From contig JAEWCM010000072.1 of NCBI GenBank assembly GCA_023390635.1, positions 1 through 16,390 on the forward strand: a stretch of DNA of 16,390 nucleotides, written 5' to 3'. The notes below the pieces were generated by a model, which was not told the origin of the DNA, did not search any database, and saw only the letters and a program-made list of their open reading frames with translations. Every line of letters starts with the position of its first letter. Within the stretch, counting starts at the first letter, position 1. Positions 14,735-16,390 of the stretch are shown here, in pieces. The position numbers and the translations under genes were made by a program. The DNA comes from Bacillota bacterium. Lineage in GTDB: Bacteria; Bacillota; Desulfitobacteriia; Desulfitobacteriales; Desulfitobacteriaceae.

Positions 14735-15871
14735 TTAACGGTTGAGTACATAATACCCGCCAGGAAGACAGACGATCTTCCCCCCCAGTTCCAATTCCAG
14801 CAATGCCAGGGTAACTTCCCCCTGCTTTCCTATCGACTGAACTTGAATTTGATCAAAATGAAGCGGTGAATCGCCTAATAGACTGAGAACGTTCTTCTGG
14901 ATTGCGTCTGTCTTACTTTCCTCATCGCCATTTCCAATGTCATTTTGTTCAGGTCTCCTTTGTTTGTTCTTAAGCTCTTCTCTAAAAGGCCAAAAAGCGG
15001 CCCACGGCGAAATCTCGGGCCAAATATCTTCAATACTCTCTACCAACTTTGCACCCTGGCGCAAAAGATGGTGGGTCCCCTTGCTTTGCGGGCTGAAAAT
15101 TGATCCCGGTACGGCGAATACCTCTCTGCCCTGTTCCAGAGCAAAATCAGCTGTGATTAATGCCCCGCTTCGTTCCGCCGCCTCAACCACCACGACACCT
15201 CTGCTGCAGCCACTGATCAATCGGTTTCTGGCAGGAAAATGTCCTGCTTCCGGGGGGGTGCCCGGAGGATATTCACTGATAAGCGCCCCTTGCTCTTTAA
15301 CTTCTGCCGCTAACTTTATGTTTTCATTAGGGTAGATCCTATCTAAGCCACATCCCAAAAAGGCCCATGTCACACCCTGTCTCTTCAATACTCCGCAGTG
15401 AGCTGCCCGGTCAATACCCAAAGCCAAGCCGCTGACTACCACAATTCCCTGTAACGCCAACTGTTCGGCCATCTGCTGAGCAACAGCCCTTCCGTAAGGG
15501 GTGCTCTTACGAGCTCCTACAATCGCCACCGCCTCTGCTTTTCCTTCGATGGTTCCCTTGTAGTAAAGCAGAGGCGGTGCATCGGTTAATTGACTCAGCA
15601 GTTGAGGATAAGTCTCTTCTTCCGGTGTCGTAAGATTTATCTCCAGTTGCCTGAGCCTGCTTTCCACAGTTTCCGGATCAAGCAACTTACGCTGACGCAA
15701 AAATTCTCCAATCCATTTCTGATTTCCCCAACTGGCATATTCCCGCTCCTTAGCTTTCCAAGCACTAGTGGCGTCTCCAAAATATGTAATTAACGCTTTT
15801 AATCGCTGACTTCCCAATCCTTTAATTTGCCGCAGACAAGCCCGCATAATTTTTTCTTCATTGACAGTCAT
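14735..15871 (-). CDS. dprA: DNA-processing protein DprA (Smf)
   Basis: DprA binds incoming single-stranded DNA and loads RecA during natural transformation, and is widespread even in species not known to be transformable. The 378-residue protein has an N-terminal helix-hairpin-helix/SAM-like region (about 5-65, with LRQIKGLGSQRLKALITYF in it). The Rossmann-like core runs from 110 to 285: VGARKSTPYGR (118-128), SGLALGIDRAAH (147-158), GCGLDRIYP (173-181), FPARNRLISG (212-221) and ERSGALITADFALEQGREVF. After a polar linker (300-325), a C-terminal winged-helix-like domain ends in GGKIVCLPGGYYVLNR. AAGGGGG lies 8 nt before the ATG. The gene commonly precedes topA in Firmicutes. Confidence 0.96.
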   Translation of the reverse strand: MTVNEEKIMRACLRQIKGLGSQRLKALITYFGDATSAWKAKEREYASWGNQKWIGEFLRQRKLLDPETVESRLRQLEINLTTPEEETYPQLLSQLTDAPPLLYYKGTIEGKAEAVAIVGARKSTPYGRAVAQQMAEQLALQGIVVVSGLALGIDRAAHCGVLKRQGVTWAFLGCGLDRIYPNENIKLAAEVKEQGALISEYPPGTPPEAGHFPARNRLISGCSRGVVVVEAAERSGALITADFALEQGREVFAVPGSIFSPQSKGTHHLLRQGAKLVESIEDIWPEISPWAAFWPFREELKNKQRRPEQNDIGNGDEESKTDAIQKNVLSLLGDSPLHFDQIQVQSIGKQGEVTLALLELELGGKIVCLPGGYYVLNR

Positions 15872-15968
15872 TCACTAAACCCCCTTCCTCCAAAGTTCGA
15901 GGCAGAGATTTATTCTCCTGCGCAGAAAAATGTAGGAATAGAGAAGATATAGGAGATTTAGGAAGAAA

Positions 15969-16390
15969 CTAATATCTTCTATTGATATATTCCAATCGTT
16001 CAACTAGCAAACTTGCCAGTTCAACACAGTCTTCAGCGTTAAAAGCACAAGTTAGCGGTTCTCCAAATAGGATTGTCCCAGCAGGGGGAAAATCCTTATC
16101 ACCCTTCCAAATCACTAAAGCGATGGAACAGGCAGGCAAAATCTCCACCGTTACTCCTACATCTCCTAAACTATTGGGACAGCCTCTCATAGCATGGGCT
16201 GCTTTGATCAAATTTTCGGGAACACTCCCAAACGAATTCACTAAAGGTCTAATGGATCGCTTCATGAACGTATCTTTATAATCTGAACCATCCAATAAGT
16301 CTTTATAAGAAACAAGGGCATCCTGTCTTCCTTTCCCCGTGTGCTTTGCTAAATACTGAAGGATTAAAATTCTGGCAGACAGAGATAGCT
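15969..16390 (-). CDS. DUF3786-type protein, C-terminal fragment (start beyond window)
   Basis: The frame is open from the right edge to a TAG at 15971-15969, giving about 140 C-terminal residues. The pattern LILQYLAKHTGKGRQ, a short linker, YKDTFMKRSIRPLVNSFG, PENLIKAAHAMRG, GDVGVTVEILP, ALVIWKGDKDFPPAGTILFG and a final TEDC-like NAEDCVELASLLVERL helix matches what I remember of DUF3786. That family occurs mostly in strict anaerobes, often near corrinoid or one-carbon genes. Its function is unknown and I do not propose one. The first in-window TTG/ATG codons are internal, not starts. It lies 97 bp upstream of dprA; no terminator is visible in between. Confidence 0.8.
   Translation of the reverse strand, partial: LSLSARILILQYLAKHTGKGRQDALVSYKDLLDGSDYKDTFMKRSIRPLVNSFGSVPENLIKAAHAMRGCPNSLGDVGVTVEILPACSIALVIWKGDKDFPPAGTILFGEPLTCAFNAEDCVELASLLVERLEYINRRY

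Noticed and set aside
14937..15335. 132-codon plus-strand frame inside dprA
   Set aside because: It lies opposite the conserved Rossmann core of dprA, and its composition follows from the antisense of that gene.
1..16390. Mobile element, CRISPR array, toxin-antitoxin or phage defence genes
   Set aside because: No repeats in register, transposase or integrase other than housekeeping XerC, or foreign-looking gene blocks were seen; all sizeable genes are core functions in conserved order.

Overview
This window is a conserved housekeeping stretch from a low-to-mid GC, spore-former-type Firmicute. All 18 protein genes that I accept lie on the minus strand, so transcription runs from the right edge (16390) to the left edge (1). 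The order dprA-topA-trmFO-xerC-hslV-hslU-codY, followed by rpsB-tsf-pyrH-frr-uppS-cdsA-dxr, is the classic Bacillota backbone. CodY, a folate-type TrmFO, a DUF3786 protein, a YtvI-like permease and a short EF-Ts point to the Clostridia. My best guess is the Peptococcaceae/Desulfitobacteriia side, but this rests on gene content and remembered family sequences, not on a search.

From right to left: (1) 16390-15969 is the C-terminal part of a DUF3786 protein. (2) 15871-14735 is dprA, followed by an AT-rich gap of about 250 bp. (3) 14483-10030 holds topA, trmFO and xerC (DNA supercoiling, tRNA T54 methylation, chromosome dimer resolution). (4) A 109-bp gap carries a 22-bp perfect palindrome, a CodY-box-like site and one or two promoter candidates. 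It is followed by hslV-hslU-codY and a small two-helix membrane protein (9920-6717). (5) A good extended -10 promoter and a foldable leader precede rpsB. Intrinsic terminators follow both rpsB and tsf. (6) pyrH, frr, a 71-codon unknown gene, uppS, cdsA, a YtvI/AI-2E-family permease and dxr (cut by the window edge) are packed with 4-bp, 1-bp or near-zero junctions.

The genes fit a growth-linked block: ribosome and elongation factor synthesis, UMP supply, ribosome recycling, then isoprenoid (Dxr), undecaprenyl carrier (UppS) and phospholipid (CdsA) synthesis. CodY and HslUV provide nutrient sensing and protein turnover.

I do not see an exotic system, mobile element, CRISPR array or RNA gene such as tRNA or rRNA. 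The points worth a second look are regulatory (the hslV upstream region, the rpsB leader, the terminators around tsf), a divergent cysteine-bearing CodY sensor domain, the HslV N-terminus, and the small unrecognised genes.
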